A stretch of DNA of 64,000 nt. Source: Geminocystis sp. NIES-3709. Lineage in GTDB: Bacteria > Cyanobacteriota > Cyanobacteriia > Cyanobacteriales > Cyanobacteriaceae. The position numbers and the translations under genes are program-made. The DNA lies in the NCBI RefSeq assembly GCF_001548115.1, contig NZ_AP014821.1, positions 1,801,262 to 1,865,261 on the forward strand. Direction: 5' to 3'. Below the pieces are notes generated by a model. The model had not been told where the DNA came from, made no database searches, and saw nothing but the letters and a program-made list of their open reading frames with translations. Below are positions 8,815-17,180 of this stretch, piece after piece (position 1 is the first letter of the stretch; the number at the start of each line of letters is the position of its first letter).

Positions 8815-9348
8815 TTAACTTACATTGATTAATTCACCCTTATTCTTAAATTTTTTACTCCAATTAATTACTAAACCTCCTTCATTTAATAAGTAATTTA
8901 CTGTTTTTTCTAGCTGTTCTTTATTTTCAAAGTTTCTATAAGCTATATATTCCTTTGCCGAATGCCACACTAATTCTATTAAGTTATAATCTGGACTATA
9001 TACCGGTAAATATTCTAGTCTTATATTCGGTAGATTTTTTTCTATTTTTTCTACTATTTCCTTTTTTTTATGGAAACTTGCGTTGTCTAATATTATGATT
9101 ATTTTCGGACCACATTCTTTAAAATCTTTTTCATCATTTCCCTTACTTACCCATTCATTTTTTATTTCTTCCCATAACTTTTTTAATTGTTCACAAAACG
9201 TTTCTGAATCACCTTTTTTTATTACAAAACATCTTCTTTTTTTATCCGAATATCTTATTCCTCCCATGATATTTACTCTTCCTCTTCTTCTTTCTCCCTT
9301 CACCTTTTTTCTTTTTCCTTTTTTCGTCCATGTTTTTCTTCTTATCAC
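8815..9348 (-). CDS. IS630 transposase, C-terminal catalytic part (orfB), copy 2
   Basis: 177 residues from GTG, identical to the product of 506-1039, with ILDNASFH (second Asp) and SPDYNLIELVW (third acidic residue). It is in the same reading phase as the N-terminal half and separated from it only by the stop-containing hairpin. The assigned GTG start is doubtful, because the family-specific sequence continues upstream to ECGFSL. Confidence 0.8.
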   Translation of the reverse strand: MIRRKTWTKKGKRKKVKGERRRGRVNIMGGIRYSDKKRRCFVIKKGDSETFCEQLKKLWEEIKNEWVSKGNDEKDFKECGPKIIIILDNASFHKKKEIVEKIEKNLPNIRLEYLPVYSPDYNLIELVWHSAKEYIAYRNFENKEQLEKTVNYLLNEGGLVINWSKKFKNKGELINVS

Positions 9349-9369
9349 CCTTAAACTAAAACCACATTC

Positions 9370-9414
9370 ATGAGGGGCTGTGTGGCGAATTTAGTTCGCC
9401 ACTTTAAACGCCCC
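9370..9414 (-). repeat. 45-nt stop-containing hairpin inserted in transposase gene (copy 2)
   Basis: Identical in sequence and position to 1061-1105: stems GTGGCGAA/TTCGCCAC and GGGGC/GCCCC, TAA in the loop, AT at both borders. It separates the codons of D186 and the following Glu. Confidence 0.75.
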
Positions 9415-9972
9415 ATCCCAAAACCATACTTGAACTAACTCAGGATTCTCTTTACCTATTTCTATGTAATGTTCTAATTTTTCTTTAAATGCTTTTCTTT
9501 GTTCTTGATTTTGTTTGTCTTCTAAACTATATTTTCCCCAAATATAACTATACTTTTTTCTTTTTAATATCCTCACTACTTGTGATTTGCTTAATTTAAT
9601 TCCTGTTTCTTTTTCCAAATGTTCTGATAATCTTTGCCCCGTCCATCGACCAAAATCATATCCAAAATCTTCAGGATTTTTATCAACTACTTCTAATAAT
9701 CTTTCAATATATTTATCCGTTGCTTTTGTTTGGTTTCCTTTTCTTCTTTTATCTTGCAATGAATCTACATTATTAGGATTACCATGAACTGCCCAGTAAG
9801 CCACCGTTTTGGGGGAACAACCCAAAAAAACTGCTATTTCTTGATAATTTTTACCATCATTCTCTAATAAAAATATTAAAATTCTTTCCCTGACTTCCGA
9901 TCTCTTTTCTATTTTTAAAGCATCTTGTAGATACTTTCTTTCTTCCTCTGACAAAAAATTTTTAGAAGGCAT
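9391..9972 (-). CDS. IS630 transposase, N-terminal part (orfA), copy 2
   Basis: 193 residues, identical in protein sequence to the product of 1082-1663: helix-turn-helix and winged-helix region, ending seven residues past the first catalytic Asp (VWFWD, D186) at TAA 9391-9393 inside the hairpin insert. The single base difference from copy 1 is silent. Persistence of the same interruption in a second copy shows the interrupted form itself was mobilised, in cis or in trans. Confidence 0.85.
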   Translation of the reverse strand: MPSKNFLSEEERKYLQDALKIEKRSEVRERILIFLLENDGKNYQEIAVFLGCSPKTVAYWAVHGNPNNVDSLQDKRRKGNQTKATDKYIERLLEVVDKNPEDFGYDFGRWTGQRLSEHLEKETGIKLSKSQVVRILKRKKYSYIWGKYSLEDKQNQEQRKAFKEKLEHYIEIGKENPELVQVWFWDGAFKVAN

Positions 9973-10161
9973 AAATCACACCTAAGTTTTATCTTTTCTG
10001 ACTTAAATTATATACCAAATCAATGCGTCTTAGCTTACTAATTTTTATAGTTATCTGGATCACAATATCTCTATAATTTTGTAAATTCCACATTTTGGAA
10101 GTTATTGACAATTGTTCACTATTCATTGTTCATTGTTAATTATTAATTGTTAATAGTTGTC

Positions 10162-11430
10162 ATGGTACAAGAAAAAACTAGAGTATTATTCATTCATCCT
10201 AACTTTCCCGCTCAATTTCGTCATTTAGCAATGAAAATGGGTAAAGATCCCAATTATGAGGTAATGTTTGCTACAAAGCGTCAGGAAGGTCAAATAGAGG
10301 GAGTTAAGAAAATAATTTATGAGGTATCCAGAGAGGCAAGAGCGGAAACTCATCATTATGTTAGGACGTTGGAAAATGCTGTATTACAAGGACAAGGATT
10401 ATATCGTGTCGCTACGGAATTGAAAAAACAAGGCTTTTATCCTGATATTGTATATGGTCATTCGGGATGGGGGCCTACTTTATTTATTAAAGATATTTTC
10501 CCTAGAGCAAAGTTTCTCTGTTACTTTGAATGGTTTTATAATGCACATGGTAGTGATGCTGACTTCGATCCTAGTGATCCTCTTACTGCTGATGATGAAG
10601 CTAGAATTCGGGTGAAAAATGCCCCTATTTTAATCGATTTGTATAGTTGCGATCGAGGTTTATCTCCCACTCAATGGCAAAGACAACAATTTCCTCCCGA
10701 ATTGCGATCGAAAATCACGGTTTTACATGATGGAGTCGATACAGAATATTTTAAGCCCAATGCCGATACTAAATTGGTGATACCCAGAATTAATCTTGAT
10801 TTAAGCAATGCTTCCGAAATAGTAACTTATTTAGGTAGGGGCATGGAACCTTATCGGGGTTTTCCTCAATTAATTGAAACCATCAGCATTTTACAAAAAC
10901 GTCGTGCTAATACACATTTTGTCATTGTTGGTCAAAATCGAGTTGCCTATGGTAAACAATTACCTGAAGGTCAAAATTATAAAGATTTAATGTTACAAAA
11001 ATTTCCCCTTGATTTAAGTCGAGTGCATTTTACGGGGTTACTCGGTTATGACGAATACCTCAACGTTATCCAAAATTCTTCTGCCCATATTTATTTAACT
11101 CGTCCCTTTGTTTTATCATGGTCAATGTTAGAAACCATGGCTACAGGTTGCGTTTTGGTGGCTTCGGATACTGCTCCAGTCAAAGAGTTAATCCAAGATA
11201 ATTATAATGGCTTATTAGTACCATTTTTCTCTCCAGAAAAGATAGCCGATCGAGTAGAATATGCTTTAGATAATCCAGATATTATGGCAAAAATTAGGAC
11301 GAAAGCAAGGGAAACGATCGTTAAAAACTATAATTTAGAGAATTTATTAAACCAACATTTACAGTGGATAAAAACAGGAGAATTAAAAAAACCATCTTCT
11401 CATAAAACTAAAAAAGGATTTAGTAAGTAG
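10162..11430 (+). CDS. Glycosyltransferase family 4 protein
   Basis: 422 residues from ATG 10162; a TTG 15 bp upstream is a weaker alternative. The N-terminal half (RVLFIHPNFPAQFRHLA) is a GT-B acceptor domain. The C-terminal half has the GT4 signatures VTYLGRGMEPYRGFPQLIE (donor site start), VHFTGLLGYDEYLNVI and an E-x7-E region, PFVLSWSMLETMATGCVLVA. It should transfer a nucleotide-activated sugar, probably for cell-surface polysaccharide; donor and acceptor are unknown. It follows IS630 copy 2 with 126 bp of AT-rich repeats between. Confidence 0.85.
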   Translation: MVQEKTRVLFIHPNFPAQFRHLAMKMGKDPNYEVMFATKRQEGQIEGVKKIIYEVSREARAETHHYVRTLENAVLQGQGLYRVATELKKQGFYPDIVYGHSGWGPTLFIKDIFPRAKFLCYFEWFYNAHGSDADFDPSDPLTADDEARIRVKNAPILIDLYSCDRGLSPTQWQRQQFPPELRSKITVLHDGVDTEYFKPNADTKLVIPRINLDLSNASEIVTYLGRGMEPYRGFPQLIETISILQKRRANTHFVIVGQNRVAYGKQLPEGQNYKDLMLQKFPLDLSRVHFTGLLGYDEYLNVIQNSSAHIYLTRPFVLSWSMLETMATGCVLVASDTAPVKELIQDNYNGLLVPFFSPEKIADRVEYALDNPDIMAKIRTKARETIVKNYNLENLLNQHLQWIKTGELKKPSSHKTKKGFSK

Positions 11431-11537
11431 ATTTAATGGCGATTTTAAAGATTTTTGAGCAAGTTAGATTCCTCTATCAAAAATGTACAGTAAAATGTAA
11501 CGAATTATTAATCATGAACACTTAACGATCGATCATT

Positions 11538-11846
11538 ATGAAATATTTTTTTTTGGCGGAAGGATGGACTTATAATCGCATTTGGGAAAGAGGAGGTATT
11601 TGGAATGAGACGGTTTGGCGACGAAAACCTCATATCCAATCTTTACCTTTAGGCACGATCGAAAATAATCAAGTTTTGTGGTTAAATGAAGTAGAAGATA
11701 ATGTACTTATGGTAGAAGTTATCCCCATCAGTGAAACCTTAAGAGAATCTTCTAATATTGGTCAAGTAGTTTTAAAAAGATTAATGGATTCAGAACAAGT
11801 AATTCAAACGTTACTCAAAGCCCAACAAATTTTTAAATCTTCTTGA
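11538..11846 (+). CDS. Conserved hypothetical protein (cyanobacterial)
   Basis: 102 residues, soluble, no named domain. The start is rich in aromatic residues (MKYFFLAEGWTYNRIWERGG), followed by a strand-rich middle and a C-terminal helix (VLKRLMDSEQVIQTLLKAQ). It lies between a glycosyltransferase gene and radA on the same strand, with its own 107-bp leader. Codon use and HIP1-type sites match its neighbours, so I consider it a real gene. Function unknown. Confidence 0.6.
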   Translation: MKYFFLAEGWTYNRIWERGGIWNETVWRRKPHIQSLPLGTIENNQVLWLNEVEDNVLMVEVIPISETLRESSNIGQVVLKRLMDSEQVIQTLLKAQQIFKSS

Positions 11847-11939
11847 ACAAAAGATGTTAGAAACCTTAATATACTAAGCAAAAAAAATTTTTTTGATAAG
11901 ATTATGGTGTAAGAACGAAATTATACAATACAAAATATT

Positions 11940-13424
11940 ATGGGAAAAACCAGAACTGTTTATATCTGTAATGCTTGTGGTGCAGAATCATCTCAGTGGT
12001 TTGGTAAATGCCCTAGTTGTGGTGTGTACGGTACTTTAGAAGAAGAAATTTCTAATAACAATAATAATAGTAATGGTAATTTTAGCCGTGCCGGTTGGCA
12101 ATCTCAAAATCGTAGCCAAGCAAAAAAAGAAACCCCTGCACAACCTCGAATTTCTGTAAAATTTTCTGATATTACAGAAGAAGAACAGCCCCGTATGAAT
12201 TCTGGTTATCAAGAATTAGATCGAGTTTTAGGTGGAGGAATCGTTCCGGGTTCATTAGTACTCATAGGAGGAGATCCGGGTATTGGTAAATCAACTTTAT
12301 TGTTACAAACAGCTAATCAATTAGCAATACGTTTTCCTCGTATTTTGTATGTTTCCGCCGAAGAATCTGGGCAACAGGTCAAATTAAGGGCTTCTCGTTT
12401 AGGAGTAGGATTGATAAAAGATAATTTGACTAATGGTAATCAAAATCTCTCGATCGAAACTAACTTATATATTTTACCCGAAACGGATTTAGAAGAAATA
12501 TTGCGAGAGTTAGAATCTCTAAAACCTCAAGTTGCCATTATTGACAGTATTCAAACCCTACATCTTTCCACTCTTAATTCTGCTCCCGGTTCAGTTTCTC
12601 AAGTAAGAGAATGTACTTCTGCTTTGATGCAAGTAGCCAAACGAGAAAGTATTACTCTATTTATAGTCGGTCATGTTACAAAAGAAGGTGCGATTGCAGG
12701 GCCTAGGGTATTAGAGCATTTAGTCGATACAGTATTATATTTTGAAGGCGATCGATATGCTTCCCATCGTTTGTTAAGATCTGTAAAAAATCGTTTTGGT
12801 GCTACCCATGAAATTGGTATTTTTGAAATGGTAGATCACGGTTTAGATGAAGTGACGAACCCTTCAGAACTCTTTTTAAGTAACCGAGATGAACAAGCAC
12901 CCGGTACAGCTACGATTGTCTCTTGTGAAGGTACTAGATCGATCGTAGTGGAATTACAAGCCTTAGTTAGTCCTACCAGTTACACTTCTCCTCGTCGATC
13001 GACTACAGGCGTTGATTATAATAGACTACAACAAATTTTAGCAGTATTAGAAAAAAGAGTCGGTATTCCTCTGTCAAAATTAGATGCTTATGTAGCGTCG
13101 GCTGGAGGTTTGGCCGTAGAAGAGCCGGCCGCAGATTTAGGTATGGCAATTGCCATTGTCGCTAGTTTTCGCGATCGAGTAGTCGATGCTCGTACAGTAT
13201 TAATCGGAGAAATCGGATTAGGAGGACAAGTGCGTTTAGTATCGCAAATGGAGCTAAGATTAAAAGAAGCGGCGAAATTAGGCTTTAAACGGGCGATCGT
13301 GCCTAAAGGTCAAACTTATCCTAGTGATTTAGGCTTAGAAATCATCTGTGTCAGTAAAGTAATTCAAGCGATCGTAGTTGCAATTCCTACAAATCAAACC
13401 GATGAAGAAGAGCCAGAATCTTAA
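11940..13424 (+). CDS. radA: DNA repair protein RadA (Sms)
   Basis: 494 residues. Zinc finger C-x2-C-x8-C-x2-C at residues 10-27 (YICNACG, GKCPSCG), Walker A GGDPGIGKST at 110-119, a Walker B stretch (QVAIIDSIQTL), the RadA-specific KNRFG motif, and a C-terminal Lon-protease-like domain (residues about 350-485). RadA is a RecA-like helicase that extends recombination intermediates. The N-terminal linker (residues 38-70) is Asn/Gln-rich and probably disordered. It appears complete and monocistronic. Confidence 0.97.
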   Translation: MGKTRTVYICNACGAESSQWFGKCPSCGVYGTLEEEISNNNNNSNGNFSRAGWQSQNRSQAKKETPAQPRISVKFSDITEEEQPRMNSGYQELDRVLGGGIVPGSLVLIGGDPGIGKSTLLLQTANQLAIRFPRILYVSAEESGQQVKLRASRLGVGLIKDNLTNGNQNLSIETNLYILPETDLEEILRELESLKPQVAIIDSIQTLHLSTLNSAPGSVSQVRECTSALMQVAKRESITLFIVGHVTKEGAIAGPRVLEHLVDTVLYFEGDRYASHRLLRSVKNRFGATHEIGIFEMVDHGLDEVTNPSELFLSNRDEQAPGTATIVSCEGTRSIVVELQALVSPTSYTSPRRSTTGVDYNRLQQILAVLEKRVGIPLSKLDAYVASAGGLAVEEPAADLGMAIAIVASFRDRVVDARTVLIGEIGLGGQVRLVSQMELRLKEAAKLGFKRAIVPKGQTYPSDLGLEIICVSKVIQAIVVAIPTNQTDEEEPES

Positions 13425-13507
13425 TCATTAGACTTCTCCAAGAAGTCACGCAAGAGGCAAAAGATATTGATTTAGATGATTCCAATATTACAACGCTTTT
13501 CCAATGA
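13425..13507 (+). pseudogene. Possible gene fragment directly after radA
   Basis: Starting right after the radA stop, one frame reads a plausible helical peptide (RLLQEVTQEAKDIDLDD) and ends at TGA 13505-13507. There is no start codon or ribosome site. It looks like the 3' end of a lost gene, but 27 codons are too few to identify it. Confidence 0.3.
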
Positions 13508-13854
13508 ATAAAATAACCTCAGTTCGACATAAAGAAAATGATGAAAACTAGACAACTGGACAAGTAGAAAAATTCCTAATATTTGATGCCTTTTAAAAAT
13601 AATTTTATTGACTCACAAAAAATACAATCTGCCTGTTTTCCAAGTCAGCCCTCACCTATTTTTATCGTTTACTCAGGTTAAACTACATTTTTTATCTCTC
13701 GCAAAGTCGCAAAGGAGAATGCACTCCTATGGTTTAAATAAATGAAAACTGCTGTAAAATAAGTTTTGAGAAAATTCTTTCCCTAATACTAAATACCCTA
13801 TTTTCTCTGAGGTGATTTAGGATTGCGATATATTAATATATTTATTTAAAAATC
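13508..13854. other. Intergenic region with dispersed repeats
   Basis: No gene seen. It contains AACCTCAGTTCGA (13515-13527), a motif that recurs at 16939-16951 and, inverted, at 56009-56022; a small GGAG-aatgca-CTCC hairpin; and GGTGATTTAGGATTGCGATA (about 13811-13830), related to 7552-7570. Confidence 0.5.
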
Positions 13855-14718
13855 ATGAAAATATTAGTTACAATTCCTCATTTTTTTAAACAAGAACAAA
13901 ACGCTAAATATGGATCTCAGAGAAATCCCCAACCAAGAATAGAAGCATTAAGTAATTCTATTTTATCTTTACAACAATTATTTGGAAAACCACAATTGAT
14001 GATCAAAGTAGGAGAAAGAATTACCATTCCAGCAAATACCCTATCTAACAGTACTCTTGATATTGTTATATGCACCACTGATACAAATCATTTAATTAAT
14101 CAACTTCCCTTACCTCAAGATTTGTTTAAACATAATAGAACTAATGCAGAACCTGTTTTGTTAGGGTTTGAATGTCATAAAATTCTACAAGAAAATATAG
14201 ATAAATATGATTATTATTGCTACTTAGAAGATGATTTAATTATTAGAGATGCAAATTTTTTTACTAAACTAAATTGGTTTAATAATGTCACAGATTTTCA
14301 CAAATTATTACTCCCTAATCGTTACGAATTAAGCCTAAATCAATATACTGGAAAATGTTATATTGATGGAGATTTATTACCAAGAGTTACAGCTTCTTTT
14401 CAAAATGTTAATGATGAACCAGAATTAAAGGGGCAAGTCATGAATAATGTCGTAATTTTTCGTAGAGCATTAAATCCTCATTCGGGTTGTTTTTTCCTCA
14501 CTAATGAACAGATGAAATATTGGATTAATAAAGATTATTTTTTAGATAGAAAAACTGATTTTATTGGCCCCTTAGAAAGTGCGGCTACTTTAGGAATAAT
14601 GAAATCTTTTAAAATTTATAAACCTGCCCCAGAATCCGCTAATTTTCTGGAAATTCATCATTTAGGTACTGCGTTTATGTGTCTTTTAGGCTCTGTGGTA
14701 AAAGTAGGTAATAATTAA
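13855..14718 (+). CDS. Putative GT-A-fold glycosyltransferase, family uncertain
   Basis: 287 residues, soluble. The segment DYYCYLEDDLIIRDANFF (residues about 118-135) resembles the D-x-D metal/nucleotide-sugar site of GT-A glycosyltransferases, preceded by a strand-rich N-terminus (MKILVTIPHFF) with the acceptable pattern of a Rossmann-like half. A late HHLGTAF could be a catalytic or metal-binding His region. I do not recognise a specific family. It stands alone between radA and speB; the call rests on the EDD motif and overall layout. Confidence 0.5.
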   Translation: MKILVTIPHFFKQEQNAKYGSQRNPQPRIEALSNSILSLQQLFGKPQLMIKVGERITIPANTLSNSTLDIVICTTDTNHLINQLPLPQDLFKHNRTNAEPVLLGFECHKILQENIDKYDYYCYLEDDLIIRDANFFTKLNWFNNVTDFHKLLLPNRYELSLNQYTGKCYIDGDLLPRVTASFQNVNDEPELKGQVMNNVVIFRRALNPHSGCFFLTNEQMKYWINKDYFLDRKTDFIGPLESAATLGIMKSFKIYKPAPESANFLEIHHLGTAFMCLLGSVVKVGNN

Positions 14719-14876
14719 GAATAATGATTGTTTAATCAAATTAATTTCTAAAAATTTATTAATATTTTAAAATTTAATTAGGGCTAAAAAAAATATTAAT
14801 TTAGAACGAAAATATGCTAAAATATTCTTTTGAATAAAACTTAAATTACAGTAAATTTTTGAAGAAAAATACGATA

Positions 14877-15758
14877 ATGAAACAATTTTTAGAGTCAGAA
14901 ATTCAATCAACTTATGAAGAAGCAAAAATAGTCATTTTACCCATTCCCTACGAAGCGACAACTACTTATCGTAAAGGTTGTGAACATGGGCCAGATGCTA
15001 TTTTAATTGCCTCAGATCAATTAGAATGTTACGATGAGGAATTAGATATAGAAACCTGTTTTCAAACTTCTATTTTTACCTCTAATTATATTGCTGATAC
15101 AAGAGTTAATAATCTCCTCACAGCCGAAGAAATGTTGCAAGTTACTACGGATACCGTAAAGCAATTTATTCAAGATGGAAAATTTGTTATTGCTTTGGGA
15201 GGTGAACACGCTATCACTACGGGGGTTGTTCAAGCCTACCAACAAAGTTTAGATGAAACCTTTACGGTAATTCAAATCGATGCTCATGGAGATATGCGTT
15301 ACGAATTTGAAGGCTCGATTCATAATCATGCTTGTGTGATGCGTCGAGTATTAGAATTGGGATTGCCTACTTTACCCGTCGGTATTCGTGCTATTTGTCA
15401 AGAAGAAGCTAGTTTAATTAAAGAAAAAAATATCCCTGTGATGTGGGCTAGAGATATTTATTATAATTCTGATTGGATGGAAAGATCGATCGATAATATT
15501 AAGACAAAAAAAGTATTTATTACCATTGATTTAGATGGAATTGATCCTAGTTTAATGCCCGGAGTTGGAACACCTGAACCGGGGGGGTTAAATTGGTATC
15601 AACTATTAGCATTTATGAGATTAATTTTTGCTAAATTTGAGGTTATTGGATGCGATATTATGGAGTTAGCACCGACTAAAGACTCTGTGGTTTCCGAATT
15701 TACTGCGGCTAAACTAATCTATAAATTAATCGGTTATTTAACGATCGAAAACAGATAA
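14877..15758 (+). CDS. speB: Agmatinase (ureohydrolase)
   Basis: 293 residues from ATG 14877, chosen over an upstream TTG at 14859. Binuclear Mn motifs of the ureohydrolase family are all present: GGEHAIT, QIDAHGDMR, HNHACVMRR and TIDLDGIDPS, plus GVGTPEPGG. It hydrolyses agmatine to putrescine and urea. Cyanobacterial relatives also include guanidine hydrolases, but those are longer, so agmatinase is the better call. Its stop lies 3 bp from the stop of the convergent AI-2E permease gene. Confidence 0.88.
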   Translation: MKQFLESEIQSTYEEAKIVILPIPYEATTTYRKGCEHGPDAILIASDQLECYDEELDIETCFQTSIFTSNYIADTRVNNLLTAEEMLQVTTDTVKQFIQDGKFVIALGGEHAITTGVVQAYQQSLDETFTVIQIDAHGDMRYEFEGSIHNHACVMRRVLELGLPTLPVGIRAICQEEASLIKEKNIPVMWARDIYYNSDWMERSIDNIKTKKVFITIDLDGIDPSLMPGVGTPEPGGLNWYQLLAFMRLIFAKFEVIGCDIMELAPTKDSVVSEFTAAKLIYKLIGYLTIENR

Positions 15759-15761
15759 TTT

Positions 15762-16850
15762 TTATTCTTCATTATCTATTATTAATTCCCCATTATTAAC
15801 TATTAATTTTTGATCATTAATTATTAGTGGTTCATTAGTCCATTTGTCCAAAATATCATAAAATAGTACTTCTTCAATCCAAGTTTTTGCAATGACAGTG
15901 AGAGGAAGTGCTAATAATAATCCGAGTAAACCAAAACAAGTAGCAAAAAATATTTGAGCAAAAAGAGTTACAGCAGGTAACAATGATACTTTATCCGCCA
16001 TAACTTTAGGAGTTAACCAATAACTTTCTATATTTTGAACAATAAAATACCAAATGATAATCGGGATAATTTTCCAAGGAGAATCGACCACTGCTATCAT
16101 TATAGGAAATACCACACTTAAGGTAGGCCCAATGTTAGGAATAAAGTTTAATAATCCAGCTAAAAGAGCATGAACTAATACTAATTTAACTTGCAAAACC
16201 CATAAACCAACACCACTTAAAACGGCAATAAATATACAGTTAAGAAGAATGCCACTTAACCAACTCACGATCGCAATTTCACTCTTATTAAGAATATCAT
16301 CAACACGACGACGGTAAAAAGAGGGAGATATTTTAAGAAAATAAGAGCGATATTTTTGAGGATTTAAAAGGAAAATTATTGTTAAAATAACAACAAATAA
16401 TAATTGTAAAGTTACATTGAAAAAATTGGAGAATAAAATTATAAAATTATTAAATACTTTAGAAGTAGAAAATCCATAATCATTCAATATTTTTTCGAGA
16501 TTAATAGATGGTATAAGTTCTTTATATTCTCCAAAATCAAAGTTATTAATAAATTCATTTATTTTTATTATTACTTTAGGAAAAAGATTAATTAATAATT
16601 CAAATTGCTCAAGAAAAGGAGGAAAAATTAAAATTAATAATAAATTTAAAATAATAACAGCAATAATAGTAATTATAATGACTGCTTTATAGCGAGTAAA
16701 ACTATATTTTTTTAGTTTAACTACTAATCTATTTAAAACAACAGAAAATATAATAGCAGTAAAAATTAATAATAATAACTGTCGTATTTGCCAAAGTATA
16801 TAAAGAGAAATTAGAAAAGATAAAAAACCTAAAGATTGACCAAAATTCAT
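15762..16850 (-). CDS. AI-2E family transporter (PerM/UPF0118)
   Basis: 362 residues with paired N-terminal membrane segments, a large central loop region (residues about 60-150) and a C-terminal cluster of helices containing the family motif GLLNFIPNIGPTLSVVFP. A membrane permease or ion/proton exchanger; the substrate is not predictable. The last about 20 residues (PLIINDQKLIVNNGELIIDN) are encoded by the same TTAATTATTAA-type repeat that fills intergenic gaps here, suggesting the stop moved into repeat DNA. Confidence 0.82.
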   Translation of the reverse strand: MNFGQSLGFLSFLISLYILWQIRQLLLLIFTAIIFSVVLNRLVVKLKKYSFTRYKAVIIITIIAVIILNLLLILIFPPFLEQFELLINLFPKVIIKINEFINNFDFGEYKELIPSINLEKILNDYGFSTSKVFNNFIILFSNFFNVTLQLLFVVILTIIFLLNPQKYRSYFLKISPSFYRRRVDDILNKSEIAIVSWLSGILLNCIFIAVLSGVGLWVLQVKLVLVHALLAGLLNFIPNIGPTLSVVFPIMIAVVDSPWKIIPIIIWYFIVQNIESYWLTPKVMADKVSLLPAVTLFAQIFFATCFGLLGLLLALPLTVIAKTWIEEVLFYDILDKWTNEPLIINDQKLIVNNGELIIDNEE

Positions 16851-17180
16851 ATTTATTAAATAAAAAAATAATTGATTTTTATATACACCAGTTCCAAATA
16901 CATTATGTTAAAAGGGTTATGATAAGGTATTAGATTTTACCTCAGTTCGATGAAAAAATATTATCGAAAGGGTAGCTATGAGTTATCGTTAACTTAAATT
17001 TTTTGTCAACATTAGTAATTGATTAATTATTCTTTAATTGAAAAAAAGCTAACAGCTAAAAGCTAAAAGCTAATCGCTACCTTCACCGATAAATTTTATA
17101 GCTCACTCAGGTGATTTTAGGTTTTAAAATAGTTTCAATTTGATTTGTAATAGTGTATGTGATTTTAAGTCAGTTTCAGC
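16851..17180. other. Intergenic region
   Basis: No gene seen. It lies between the start of the AI-2E permease gene and the end of anmK. It holds ACCTCAGTTCGAT (16939-16951), a dispersed motif, and an imperfect array of AGCTAACAGCTAAAAGCTAA (about 17048-17075). Confidence 0.5.

Larger units (their letters stand above)
8802..10035 (-). mobile_element. IS630-family insertion sequence, copy 2 (1234 bp)
   Basis: Same 14-bp terminal inverted repeats and flanking TA as copy 1, same orientation, same length, one base difference seen (G9589). The immediate flanks differ from those of copy 1 (GAC-TA on the left, TA-CTA on the right), so this is an independent insertion and not a duplicated segment. 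The two copies bracket about 7 kb. Confidence 0.93.
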
